From: Dugong dugon | Lineage: Eukaryota > Chordata > Mammalia > Sirenia > Dugongidae | Assembly: GCA_030035585.1 (NCBI GenBank) | Contig: CM057462.1 | Span: 68,482,734-68,546,733, forward strand | Direction: 5' to 3' | Length of the DNA: 64,000 nucleotides | Part shown: in pieces, positions 43,499 through 54,711 of the stretch | Position numbering within the stretch: position 1 is the stretch's first letter | How the letters are laid out: each line of letters starts with the position of its first letter | Notes under the pieces: model-generated | The model's database searches: none | What the model saw: the letters and a program-made list of their open reading frames with translations, nothing else | What the model was told of the DNA's origin: nothing | Translations under genes and position numbers: made by a program

Positions 43499-44444
43499 TC
43501 ACTCAGTGGTCTTGCTCCAGTCTGTTACCTTGAGGAAAGCCCTCTTCACATCCTTGTTCCAGAGTCTGTAGATGATGGGGTTGAAAAAGGCAGAGATGAC
43601 ATTGTAGAACAGGGCAAGTTTCTTGTCCCTCTCTGGGGAGGCATTGGCCCCAGGGTTCATGTACATAAACATGGCAGGTCCACAGAGCATGGTGACCACA
43701 GTGATATGAGATGCACAGGTGGAAAAAGCTTTAAGTTGACCCTGAGTTGAGTGGATTCTCAAAATGGTGGCAAAGATTCAGACATAGGAGGCCAGAATGA
43801 AGGAAAGAGGTACCAGGAGAAGGATGAAGCCCAGGATGAAGTCTACCCGGTCACTGAGGGAAGTGTCTGCCCAGACCAGCTTCAGGACAGCAGGACCTCA
43901 CAGAAGAAGTGGTTGATCTCATTTGGGCCACAATAGGGCAGACGCATGGTGAAGGCAGTGTAGACTAGGGAACAGCTGACACCCCACAGCCCACAAAAAA
44001 CCACCATTACCCCATATAACCATGGGCTCATGATAACCTTGTACCTGAGTGGGTAGCAGATGGCCACATATCTATCATAGGACACAACAGAGAAAAGCCA
44101 GCCCTCAGTGATGCCCAACACCAGGAATATGTACTTCTGGGCCACACATCCAACATAGGAGATAGTTTTCTTCTGGCCAACCAGATGCACTAACATCGGG
44201 GCACAGTGGTGGTGACATAGCTCATGTCCAGCATGGAGAGGACACTGAGGAAGAAGTACATGGGTGTGTGGAGGCAGGAGTCCAGGTGAATCAATGCGAC
44301 AATGAGCTCATTGCCCACAAGTGTAGAGAGGTAGAGGAAGAGGAATATGCTGAAGAGAATTGCATTTATTTGGGAGTCTCTGGAAAAGCCTAGAAGGATG
44401 AACTCAGACACAGAGCTGTGGTTCTCCCATGGGAAGTCCTGCAT
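43499..44444 (-). pseudogene. Olfactory receptor pseudogene, class II, family 2-like
   Basis: Minus-strand OR GPCR remnant from ATG at 44444-44442 to a stop just before 43499. Hallmarks: NHS glycosylation site, 'FILLGFSRD', 'LHTPMYFFL', 'SYDRYVAICYPLRY', 'GPNEINHFFCEV', 'KAFSTCASHI', and TM7 with 'NPIIYRLWNKD' (normally SLRNKD). Lesions: a 1-nt deletion at 44197-44198 (a CAG codon reduced to CG), a 1-nt deletion near 43893-43894 (CCT reduced to CT after the 'FFCEV' segment), and TGA at 43778-43780 where CGA is likely ancestral. All three TM blocks are still easily aligned once frames are followed, so decay is modest. Convergent with the OR pseudogene at 32474. Confidence 0.9.
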
Positions 44445-44454
44445 TCTCCTTCAG

Positions 44455-44456
44455 CT
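44455..44456 (-). other. Candidate splice acceptor upstream of OR pseudogene
   Basis: Minus strand reads 'TTTCTTCTTCTGCAG' ending about 10 nt before the ATG, a good polypyrimidine-CAG acceptor typical of OR coding exons. Confidence 0.5.
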
Positions 44457-45340
44457 GCAGAAGAAGAAACAGATCTTCTAGTGGCTCTGCTCAGGGTACA
44501 TATTCAGGCAACACGGCCATTCGGTTACTGGAAAGACAGGTGGTTATTTGGATTTTAGTTAGGATTAACTAATGCAGGGCAGAGACTGAGGTTTACCTGG
44601 GGTGAGGCTAAATTTGGGGAGGGGAAGGAAATCTGCATGGAATTTTCTACTTCTCAGACCCAAAATCTTTTCTCCAGACCCCCAGATCTCATTTCCTTCC
44701 CTTTATCAGCCCCAGCAAGGCCACCGTGCTTTCCTCTCCTTAAGGAGCTACCATCACTTAATACATTGCTTGGTGTTCTTCTGCCTTAGTCCTATCCACT
44801 GAGTGGGATGATGAAGATATGAAGCTCTCCTCTTCCTCTTTTCCTCAGAACTAGCACTCAGGACTTTTTATTTTGATGTTTCAAACTTCTGGTAACTATA
44901 GAGGAATAGCTAGGGGAGTAAAAAATTGGGGAAGATAAAACTGCTCCAGAAGCATTAAAAGTTCTTAGAATATTTTACTCAGGTCTGTATTTCTTGATGC
45001 TTGAGCCTCTGGAAACTTTCTCACATATCATTTTATTTTAGATGAAGGGGCACACCCACCCTGTTTCTTCATGGCCTTAACCAGACCTGGAGGGAAAGGA
45101 TCATCTTGCTTGACCTCAGAACTGTAATTAAGGCAGAATACTCATGATCTTTTCTGTTTAAAGGCAGTTTTGGCATTTCTGAATCCCTCCATCCTGATGG
45201 CAATATCCCCCCCAATGGTAACCTGCTCCTTGGAGGCCCTTTTTCTCTGGAACTGAGAATTATAATTGGCAGAAAACCCGGGTTAGGCCTGCATGTGGAG
45301 TTAGTTTATCTCTTCAAAGCTGAAGACCGATTCACTTGTT
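44457..45340. other. Non-coding, no recognised element
   Basis: No repeat or exon identified; may include the promoter or 5' exon of the dead OR gene, which I cannot locate. Confidence 0.4.
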
Positions 45341-45344
45341 CATA

Positions 45345-45595
45345 GTGCTATAGGAGTTGGTGTGTTGTAGTGGAGGAGTATAGGACCTGGAATTAGAAGA
45401 CTTGGGTTCAAATCTTGGTACTTCTACCATAGTCCTGTTCAAACAGTTTAATCTCTTTGAGCCTCAATTTCCTACCTGCAAAATGGACCTAATACTTACC
45501 AGGGAGAGATTCTGTAAGAAATAATACATGATATGCGTGAAACACCTAGCACTGTGACTAGCACTGAGCAGGATCTCAATAATGCTAGCTCCCAT
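45345..45595 (+). repeat. MIR SINE, nearly complete
   Basis: 'AAGACTTGGGTTCAAATCTT', 'GAGCCTCAATTTCCTACCTG', 'CAAAATGGACCTAATACTTA' and 'GAGCAGGATCTCAATAATGC' follow MIR order end to end. Confidence 0.8.
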
Positions 45596-45599
45596 CCTG

Positions 45600-47400
45600 A
45601 CAGTGTCATTCACTTAATTGTCAACAAACATTAATTAAGCACCTACTACTTAACAAGTCCTATACTAGGAGCTGGAGAGACAAGGACAGTCAAGGTATAT
45701 TCCCAATCCTCAAGGAGCTTATATTATAGTTGGGGAAACAGAAGAATAGAGACACAAATTATATTCCAATGTATGTATCACTATGGTAGAAATATGTTAT
45801 GGAGTCATAGCTCTGTGATAAGCACTAGGAACACATAGTTCAAAGTCTATACTGTCAATGAGTGCACACAGTGAGGTAAACAATGAACAGCAGTCAAGTG
45901 ATAAATGCTGTGATAGAAGTAGGCACCATGGGAGCTCACAGAAAGGGCACCTGGGCCAGTCTCTGGGGTTCAGTTTTCCACAATAAGAGGAAATCTGATG
46001 CGAATCTTAGTGGATGAGCAGGAATTAGCCAAGCAAAAAACTCAGAGAAAGGTGTTACAAGCAGAGGGAGCAGCAAGTACGAAGGATCATAAAGCAAGAC
46101 AGAGTGTCATACAACCAGGGATTACAAGTAATAAAGTCTAAAGGTAGGCTTGTCAGCATGGAGCTAGAAGGAGATGGGGTCCTGGAAGATGAGCCTGAGA
46201 GGCAGAAAGGAAAAGGTTACAAAGGGTATTGTATACCTTGCTAAGGACCATGAACTTGATTCTTTAGGCAGTGGTGAGCCATTGGTGAGTTTTAAGCAGA
46301 GAAGTAACGAATTCAGGCTTAGAATCTGAAAATACTACTACTTGGATAGAAGTGAAGGGAAGGCATTGGAGGAGGACCAGTTGAGAGTAACGGGGGAAAG
46401 GCATAAGAACTCTAGTGTTCCAGACAGCAAGAAGAGAAGAGAGATTAGAGAGTGGTGAATAAATTTTAATCAACAGGACCTGGTAACTGAGGGATGTAGA
46501 GGCAAGACAGTAGGAGGAGACAAGGATGAATTGAGGTTTCATGGAAGATAAGTTGACAGTAGTACTATTCACAAGAGAGAACCTAGGAGGAGGTGGAGGC
46601 AGAAGAGACTTGGGATGGAACAGGAAATGGCAGGGAGGAAACAATTCTATTACAGACGTATAGAGATTAAAACATGGGGTATTCTTGAAGATAAAGTCAT
46701 TAGAGAATTAGACATATTGCCTTGGAACTCAGGAAAAAGATTTAAGTGGATCAAAACTTAGGCAGCACCAGCATTTGGAGGGCAATTAAGGCACAGAATG
46801 GATGAGGACTGTCAGAGACAGCTCAGCAAGAGAGCAGAGGGTCCAAAGATACAACCCAGGAGCATGCACATTTAACAGATATGCAGAGGAAGAGAAAAGG
46901 CTTGAGAAAGAGCATCTAGAGTGGCAGGAGAGCTTGATGCCACAAACCCAGAGAGCTAGAGTCTCTGGGTGAGAAGGGAATGCCAATGGTGCCAAATGCA
47001 GCATAGAGGGAAAGGGGAAAGAGGAGAAAAACTGTCCAGAAAACTTAATAATATGGAAGTTATTGGTGGCTTAGATGTGGAAAGTTTCTGTGGTGTGATG
47101 AAGGCAAAAATCAGAAATCAGTGGGTTGTGAGGAGTGAACTGGGCTGTAAAAAGGAGTGAGATGAGAAATATCTAGATAAAGACATAAGGTGGAGAGAGT
47201 GTTGTTGTTTTTGTTTTCCCCTAAGGTAGAAAAGATTTCAGAATGTATATATACTGAAGGGAAAGCCAAAAGAGAGACAGAGGAGTGATGAAGCAAGGTC
47301 TCTGAGGAGGTGGATAGCAATAGGGCTAAGAGCACACAGGTCATAAGAAGTGGAGTAAGTAAGAGTAGAAACCGAAGGGGAGGAGGTAAGAATGAGGTGG
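45600..47400 (+). repeat. Ancient L2-like repeat, long copy
   Basis: About 1.8 kb follows one old mammalian repeat in order: 'CCTACTACTTAACAAGTCCT', 'CCTCAAGGAGCTTATATTAT', 'GAGGGAGCAGCAAGTACGAA', 'TTGGTGAGTTTTAAGCAGAG', 'GCCAAATGCAGCATAGAGG'. I place it provisionally in L2-class LINEs. Frames on either strand are closed or chance. Confidence 0.5.
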
Positions 47401-47689
47401 ATACAGATCATTTAAAACTTTGACCACCAGAAAATTCAAGATCACATTCCCATGGACCAGCCAATTCCATGGGTTCTTCCTTCACAGCATCTCGTGTACA
47501 CAGTGAGGAAGAAGAGCTGATCCAGTGGTTGAAAATCAGATGTCAGGAGTCTCAACTGGATAGAACAAGAGGCCAGTGCCAACAAAGAGAAACATTACAG
47601 CATAAATATAAAATCAACCCTCTTGTCCCTTGGACTAAAAAACTCACTACACCAAGTTCAGATGGGACAGTAGTTTGCTGGGAAATAAC
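47401..47689. other. Non-coding, short chance frame
   Basis: A 106-codon plus frame (47469-47789) lacks any recognisable domain, and its 3' part overlaps the CR1-like repeat that follows. Confidence 0.4.
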
Positions 47690-48110
47690 TGAGAATTTAA
47701 AGTGGATCAGTGAAAGGAAGGTGCTAAAAAGTCAATCTGTGGCCACATCATTGAGAAAGAATCCTGGAAGATCATGGGAGGTGGCATGAACCTGTCCTTT
47801 GTTGTAACCAGACTACACTTGGAGCATTATTCTCACTTCTGGGGACACATTTTAAGGGAAATGTGGACAAGTTGAAATGTTACAAAGAAGAGTCTGGAGA
47901 TCACATCATGTGAGGGAGAGGTGAAGCAACTGGGGATGTTTGCCTTGCAAAACCTGGGAGCATACGGAAGCTGAGGACCAACTCTCTGAAAGGTTTTGTA
48001 TGAAAGACAGACAAGGCTTGTTCTGAGTGGTCCCAAGAGGTGCAATTGGGAGTTACCTCTGGGAAACAGGTTTCAGCTTGATATAAGTAACTCACACTAG
48101 TGAAGACAGT
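47690..48110 (+). mobile_element. CR1/L3-like LINE 3' fossil
   Basis: 'TTATTCTCACTTCTGGGGAC', 'AAGTTGAAATGTTACAAAGA', 'GCAACTGGGGATGTTTGCCT' and 'TCAGCTTGATATAAGTAACT' follow the conserved order of CR1-clade 3' regions. Very old. Confidence 0.55.
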
Positions 48111-48812
48111 CCACAGATAGGATAGACTATCCTGGAGGTTAAGCTTCCTGATCGTATGAGAGGACCAAACAGAAATGAGCTGATCCCATGTCAAGGATGC
48201 ATTGTGACTAGTTCTGCACATGGTGTGAGGCTGGGTAGGAGGATCTCTGTGGTATATATACTCCATTTGGAAGAGATGAGGATTTTACTATCCCTCTGTC
48301 TTCTCCTTTATCCAGATTCATCTGGAGCTGATGCTTAATACCTGGTATCTCTCAGTAGACACCCCACTCCCACTCTGATCGTCAGTGATCAGAATAAGGT
48401 AAATAATGAAGGAAAAGAGAGGAAAGGAATAGTAGGACCAGGAATAGATGAATGGGGAGCTCCAAGCCCTCTATGATCCTCCTTCCCAGCCATCCCAAGG
48501 CCTAGACTGGGGTTGTACCAGGGTATCAGTATCATGTTTGGAGGTAGTTACCTCACTTTCCTTCTCCAATGAGAGCATCACAACTCTTCCCAGTTCCAAC
48601 ATCTTCCTCCAATTCCCTGACTCCTCTGAACCCTCAAATAATCCTTTTTCCAAAATCCTATAACTAGTAACCCCTACCTATCTCTCTCATACCATTACCT
48701 TTTCCTGCATCCTCAATCCAAGATTCCAGCCTGATTACTGGGGTTCAGAGGAGAGCCAACTGCCTCAGCTCCGTAGCATTAGCCTTTACCTTCTTCCGGG
48801 TGTCTTACCCCT
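48111..48812. other. Non-coding, no recognised element
   Basis: Only short, overlapping frames; nothing supportable. Confidence 0.45.
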
Positions 48813-49831
48813 TGTCATGGATTGAATTGTGTCCCCCCAAAATAAGTGTCAACCTTGCTAGGCCATGATTCCAAGTATTGTGCAATTGTCCTCTATTTTG
48901 TGATTTGATGTAATTGTTCTCCATTTTGTGGTATTGTGTAATTCTGTATGTTAATAAGGCAGGATTAATGTGGGGTGTATCTTGAGTCATACCCTTACTA
49001 AAGTCACACCCTTGCTTGAGTCACACTTTTTATCTTACAAGAGATAAAAGGAGAAAGAAGTGAGCAGAGAAAGGGGACCTCACCACCACCAAGAAAGAAG
49101 AGCTGGAAGCAGAACGTGTCCTTTCGACTTGGAGTTCCTGTGTTGAGAACATCCTAGACACAGGAGACAGACAGCTGTAACACCAGAGATAGCGCAAGAC
49201 ACTGAGAAGCAGTGGCAGGGAACCAGCAGCAGGAGAACTAGGAAACTGTCGGGAGATAGTGCAGTAGGTGGGCTGATCCATGGAGCGAGACAGCTGAGCA
49301 CCTTCAGGCTTGCTGGCAGAGTAGGGTGACTTTGGGCACTTGTTGGCAGATCTAGGCTTGCCAACCCATGGAACTAGAGAGCTGAGCACCTTTGGGCCAA
49401 GGCTTACTGGCAGAGTGGGGTGCCTCTGGGCACTTATCATTGGACCCGAAGAGCTTAGTAACACTTGCCCAAGCGGGGCAGAGGCCAGGCCAGGCCAAGG
49501 GGCTGAAGAGCCAAGGGCTGAGAGACAGCCTGTCTGTGGCATGGCTGAGAAGCTGTCCTTACCAAAGAACTGTATCCTGAGTCATTTCTTATCCTGAATT
49601 GTAACTTGTTATGCCAAGATACATGGAAATCTCCAAGGAATGCCAAGCCCACAGATGCTGAAATGAGACAAAGACCTTTCCCCAGAGCCAATAGAGAGAG
49701 AAAGCCTTCCACTAGAGCTGGTGCCCTGAATTCAGACTTCTAATTGCCTGAACTGTGAGAGAATAAATTTCTGTTTGTTAAAGCTATCCACTGTGGTATT
49801 TCTTTTTTAGCATCACTAAATACCTAAGTCA
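48813..49831 (+). mobile_element. 1-kb solo MaLR-like LTR with perfect 5-bp TSD
   Basis: Starts 'TGTCATGGATTGAATTGTGT', ends 'AATACCTAAGTCA'. CCCCT repeats at 48808-48812 and 49832-49836. The 3' part 'GAACTGTGAGAGAATAAATT' followed by 'CCACTGTGGTATTTC' matches the MLT1/MST R-U5 end with its AATAAA at about 49763. The middle (about 49080-49540) is GC-richer and carries an 88-bp-spaced internal repeat. Much longer than typical MLT1 LTRs. Overlapping frames of up to 170 codons on the minus strand are chance, in low-CpG GC-rich LTR sequence. No internal provirus. Confidence 0.9.
49278..49445 (+). repeat. 88-bp-spaced tandem repeat inside the LTR
   Basis: Two units begin CCATGGA at 49278 and 49366. 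Both contain 'AGCTGAGCACCTT', 'TGGCAGAGT' and 'CTCTGGGCACTT' or 'CTTTGGGCACTT' in the same order. Confidence 0.85.
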
Positions 49832-49836
49832 CCCCT

Positions 49837-50730
49837 CAACTGAAGAACATACCCAAAAGACAGATAAATAGGGAGAGAGAAAGACAGAGACAGACAGATA
49901 GCTGGACAGAGAAATCAATGAACAGAGCAGGACAGAGGTCATAGAGAAAAGCAGATGCCCAGGCCTGAAGGGCCTGATGAGATGGAAAGGAGGTAGAGGC
50001 AGGTAGACCCCTAGTCATATAGAGACAAAGATAGATGGAGATCATCAGGCTGTCATGTCTCAGACCTCTGATTCTGCCTCCCCTGCCCACCACCACCATC
50101 CTTACCTAGCTCCGTGCTCTGTGTGAGGGATGGATCAGGAGCCTACTAGGTTCTCCTTTAATATTCTGCTACTGATCCTCAGGGAGGACATATCAGACAG
50201 CCATTTAATGAGCCCTCTGTGCCTTGGGATTCTCCAGGCCCAGCAGCATGCCTCCCAAGGCTGAATACACATTTCACCTCCTCAGTTTGGCATTCAAAGC
50301 CTTCACACCCAAGCCCCCTGACTCTCCCAACTCAATACCTTCTGCTCCCTATAGGCCTCTCCCTGCTCTGCCTCAAAGTTCAGTAGGGATAGATTTGTGA
50401 GCAACAGTTAGAGTAAGTGCATTGATTGAGAGGCACAAGCTGGTGAGGACTGGGTGGGTGTGTCAGGGAAGGCCTTCCACAGGTCATAAAGAATGAATGT
50501 AGGTTTTCCAGTGGGGGTGAGGAAGGGCTTCTCTCTGCTCTCAGCCCTCAGGTTGTCATCTAGTCCTGGATCCACCCTTTTCCCCATGCCCTGTTGGGTT
50601 CTGACCTCTGTGTGTCCTGGTGTTTTGTGTCCCAAGAAACTGTGATCCCCTTTACGGAAAGGAATACATCCCAAACAACTCTGGTATCCTTCATAGAACC
50701 TGTTTCAGAAAGTAATCGATCATATTCCAC
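49837..50730. other. Non-coding, no recognised element
   Basis: GA-rich then CT-rich sequence; short overlapping frames only. Confidence 0.45.
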
Positions 50731-50734
50731 ATGG

Positions 50735-50945
50735 GTGAAAAGCTCTGGACAGTTGGAAGACCTGAAATCAAATTCTGGCTCTGCCACATGCTAATGGCGT
50801 AATGTTGGACAAGATATCAACATCTCTGTGTTTCTATTTTCTCATCAGTAAAATGGGGGCAATAACAATATGGAGTAGTTGTGAAGATAGTTGTAAAAGA
50901 TATAGTAAAACGTGCTTTGCACATAGTGTATGCTCAACCTGACTC
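50735..50945 (+). repeat. MIR SINE
   Basis: 'AATCAAATTCTGGCTCTGCC', 'TTTTCTCATCAGTAAAATGG' and 'GCACATAGTGTATGCTCAAC' follow MIR order. Confidence 0.8.
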
Positions 50946-51609
50946 CTATGCAGAAGGGAACAAGAAAGAAAATTGCCTATCTGAACCCTGGTACGGGGAG
51001 CACAAAAAATATCCCCTCTGAGATTTTTATTAACCAAAATTTTAGCCTTGGGAAGGTTTGAAGTCCAGATTTTTACTACTTGCAAGGTCTAAAATAACCT
51101 CAATAAAAGAATTCAACTTAAAGTAGTGACAGATTAGTAATATCCCTCCCCTCAGGCAAGTGGCAGAAACAAATGAAAACCTTTCCTGGAGAAACTCAGC
51201 TTTCAATCCTGGTCTCAAATAATTCCTTTGGTTCAAGTTCAAAGGAACATGATCAGCTCACAGTCAAAAATCAAGAATATATAAGAAACAACACACCATA
51301 CGGGAAGAAAAAGAAGAAATGTGAGATAGTAGAAGCACACCACAGACATTAGAAGTATCAGACACAGAATAGAAAATAAAAGCTTTAAAACACGATTAGG
51401 GAGTGAGACTCAATAATGAATGATCAAAAAGATTTTCAAGAGAACCTAATAGAATTTTTTTTAATTTAAAAAAAAAAACAAACAAAATTTAAAACTCAAT
51501 GGATGGATTAAGGAGTTGAAGAAAGAACAGGTTAACTGGAAGATCTATCCAATTAACTTCAAAATATCCAGAGGAACAAAGAGGAGAAAAATACAGAAGA
51601 ACTGAGAAA
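50946..51609. other. Non-coding, A-rich, possibly old L1
   Basis: 51280-51600 is A/GA-rich and could be plus-strand L1 5'/ORF1 debris ('AAATACAGAAGAACTGAG'); not certain. No gene. Confidence 0.4.
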
Positions 51610-54240
51610 AATGTCATTTTGCTGTTATTTTGTAGAGTGCTATACACGTTAGATCTAGTTGGTTTATAGTCTTTTTCAAGTTCTTTATTTCCGTATTGAT
51701 CTTCTTTCCAGTTGTTCTATCCATTACTGAAAGTACTGAAATCTACAACTATTATTGTAGAAACCTCTATTTCTCTCTTCAGTCTATCAATTTTGCTTCA
51801 TATATTCATATTTTGGGGCTCTGTTGTTAGGTGAATATATGTTTTTAATTGTATATCCTCTTAATGGATTGACCCTTTTATCGATATATAGTATCTTTTT
51901 TTGGTCTCTTGCAAAAATTTTTGACATAAAGTCTGTTTAGTTTGATATTAGTATAGCCACCCCAGTTCCCTTTTGGTTACTATTTGCATGGAATGTCTTT
52001 TCCATGCTTTCATTTCCAACCTGTTTGTGTCTTTGGCTCTAACATGAATCTCTTGTAGATAGCATACGGTTGGATCACATCCATTTTGCTAATCTCTACC
52101 TTTTAATTAGAGTTTCCTGAGGGAAGATCTGCTAGCAATGACCTGCCTTAGCTTTTGTTTATCTGGAAATGTCTTAATTTCTCTTTTGTTTGTGAAGGAT
52201 AGTTTTGCCAGATATAAACATCTTTGTTGACAGTTTTTTTCTTTAGTCACTTTAAATATGTCATCCCACTGTGTTCTGGACTCTATCATTTCTGATGAGA
52301 CATCCACTGTTAAGGTTATTGGGGCTCATTATTAAGTGATGAGTCACTTCGCCTTTGCTACTTTCAAGATTTACTTTGTCTTTCAGCAGTTTTATTTTGA
52401 TGTGTCTGAGTGTGGATCTCTTTGAGTGAATCCTGCTTGTACTTCGTTGCGCTTCTAAAATGTGTAGATTAATGTCTTTTAATCAAATCTGGGAAGTTTT
52501 TGGCCATTATTTCTTCTAATATTCTTTCTGCCCCTTTCTTTTCTCTCCTTCTGTGACTTCTATTATGTGTGCGTTGGTACACTTGATGGTGTTCCACCGG
52601 CCTCTGAGGCTCTGTGCATTTTTATCCATCTTTTCCCCTCTCTTCCTCAGACTGGATAATCTCAGTTGCTCTGCCTCCAAGTTTGCTGATTGTTTCTTCT
52701 GCCTGCTCAAATCTGTTGCTGAACTCCTCTAGTAAATTTTTTATTTCAGTTATTTTTTAACTGCAGAATTTCTATTTGGTTCTTTTTTAAATAACATCTC
52801 TTTATTGATATTTTCTATTTTATGAGACATTGTTCTCATTCTTTCCTTTAGTTTTTTTCACATTGTTTTCTTTAGTTCTTAGAACTTATTTTAAATGGAT
52901 AATTTAAAGTTCCTGTCTAGTAAATCCAAAATCTAAGCTTCCTTAGGGAAAGTTTCTGTTTATTGCTTTTTTTTCCTTGTATCTGGGCCATAATTTGTTT
53001 CTTTTCATGTCTTATAATTTTTTTTGAATTTTAAACTGGACATTTTAAATAATATATGTGGCCATTGTGGAAACTGAATTCTCCTCCCTCTCAGGGGTTT
53101 GCTTTTGTTGCTGTTTGTTCTTGTGATTTGTTTTGTTATTTTTCTGAACTAATTCTGCCAAGTCTCCATGCTTTGGTTGGTGTGGCACTGAAGTCTCTGC
53201 TCAGTTAGCTAAGTGGTGAATAATGATTGGGCAGCAATTTATTTAAATGCCTGGAACCAATTAGTCTCCTAGTCTTTGCTGAGGGGCTCTGTGTGTGTCT
53301 TAGTCATCTAGTGCTGCTATAACAGAAATACCACAAGTGGAGGGCTTCAACAAACAGAAGTTTATTCTCTCACAGTCTAGTAGGCTAGAAATCCAAATTC
53401 AGGGTGTCAGCTCCAGAAGAAGGCTTTCTCTTTCTGTCGGTTCTAGGGTAAGGTCCTTGTCATCAATCTTTCTTTGTCATTAGCTTCTCTGCACAGGAAC
53501 CCCAGTTCCAAAGAACATGCTCTGTTCCTGGAGTAGCTTTCTTGGTGGTATGAAGTCCCCTACTCTCTGGTCACTTCTCTTTCCTTTTATTTCTTGTAAG
53601 ATGAAAGGTGATGCAGGTCACACCCCAGGGAAACTCCCTTTACATTAGATCAGGAATGTGACCTGAATAAAGGTGTTACATCCCACCCTAATCCTCTTTA
53701 ACATAATCCAATCTTGCCTCATTAACCACAGACAGAGATTAGGGTTTACAACACATAGGAAAATTACATCAATCATGAAATGGAGGACAACCACATAATA
53801 CTGGCAATCATGGCCTAACCAAGTTGACATATATTTTTGAGGGACACAATTCAATCCATGACAGTGTGCATGTTGGGACATGTCTTCAACACTCAGCTAG
53901 GCAGTTGACAACTCTGTCTTAGCCCTCACTACCTGATTCCACAGAGTTGTCTCAAAATCAGCCCAAGGTGAGAGCTTACAGCTTTCTCAGGTCTTTACTG
54001 AGCATGTCCACAGTCCCGGACATGTCCACAGCCTTATGCATGTGTGTCCCTCTAGGTTCCCACCGATATGTCAGAGTTTTTCAAAGCCTCTGTGAACATC
54101 TCATTCCCCAGGTTTTCCCTTCAAGCTTTTTGGTTTGCATAGGGACTGTCCCAATTCTTATCCACTGCCTCAGGTAACCATGAAGTTAGTAACTTGCCTT
54201 TAATTATTTTCAACAAACATCCCATGGGAAAAGGCTTTCG
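51610..54240 (-). mobile_element. Old L1 5' half with an LTR inserted
   Basis: Reverse L1 order: endonuclease region ('CAACTATTATTGTAGAAACC'), inter-ORF, ORF1 ('TTATCTGGAAATGTCTTAAT', 'GATATAAACATCTTTGTTGA'), and 5' UTR-like text after 53869. 52107-52307 and 52516-52710 are residual ORF1 pieces ('SRTQWDDIFKVTKEKNCQ' matches the ORF1 C-terminal domain of copy 4). Interrupted at 53296-53863. Confidence 0.75.
53296..53863 (-). mobile_element. Solo MaLR/MLT1-like LTR with perfect 5-bp TSD
   Basis: 'TGTCTTAGTCATCTAGTGCT' to 'CAATTCAATCCATGACA', with GTGTG at 53291-53295 and 53864-53868. Same family as 6103-6579 but about 90 bp longer. AATAAA reads on the minus strand near 53360. Confidence 0.9.
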
Positions 54241-54410
54241 TACTGGGTGAGGTCCAAGCCAGGTTAAATAAACACAGCCTTGCAAATGGAGTCTTCCAGG
54301 GAATGACCAGACAGATCAAATAATGACAATTCTCTTCTGCAAATATTTTAATATCAGCACTACAAATTAAATATATGCTTTCACTAAATTAATTCAGTAC
54401 TTACAACTAT

Positions 54411-54701
54411 GTTGTTGTTCTTAGGTGTCCTCAAGTCAGTTCCAACTCATAGTAACCCTATGTACAACAGAACGAAACACTGCCTGGTTCTATACCATTC
54501 TCATGATCGTTGTAATATTTGAGCCCGTTGTTGCAGCCACTGTCTCAATCTGTCTCGTTGAGGGTCTTCCTCTTTTTTCCTGACTCTCTACTTTACCAAG
54601 CATGATGTCCTTTTCCAGGGACCGGTGTCTCCTGATAACTTGTTCAAAGTATGTGAGACAAAGTCTCTCCATCCTTGCTTCTAAGGAGCATTCTGGCTGT
54701 A
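54411..54701 (-). mobile_element. 5'-truncated RTE tail with 10-bp TSD
   Basis: 'CCAACTCATAGTAACCCTAT' at the left and RTE ORF2 C-terminal text ('LCLTYFEQVIRRHRSLEKD') at the right. TSD TTACAACTAT (54401-54410) / TTACAGCTAT (54702-54711). Confidence 0.85.
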
Positions 54702-54711
54702 TTACAGCTAT

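Noticed and set aside
47469..47789. 106-codon plus-strand frame, hydrophilic, considered as a novel small protein
   Set aside because: 3' third overlaps a CR1/L3-like fossil, no Kozak or splice evidence, and no recognisable domain.
49030..49542. 170-codon minus-strand frame
   Set aside because: Lies inside the solo LTR, opposite to its direction, and contains the tandem repeat; no domain.
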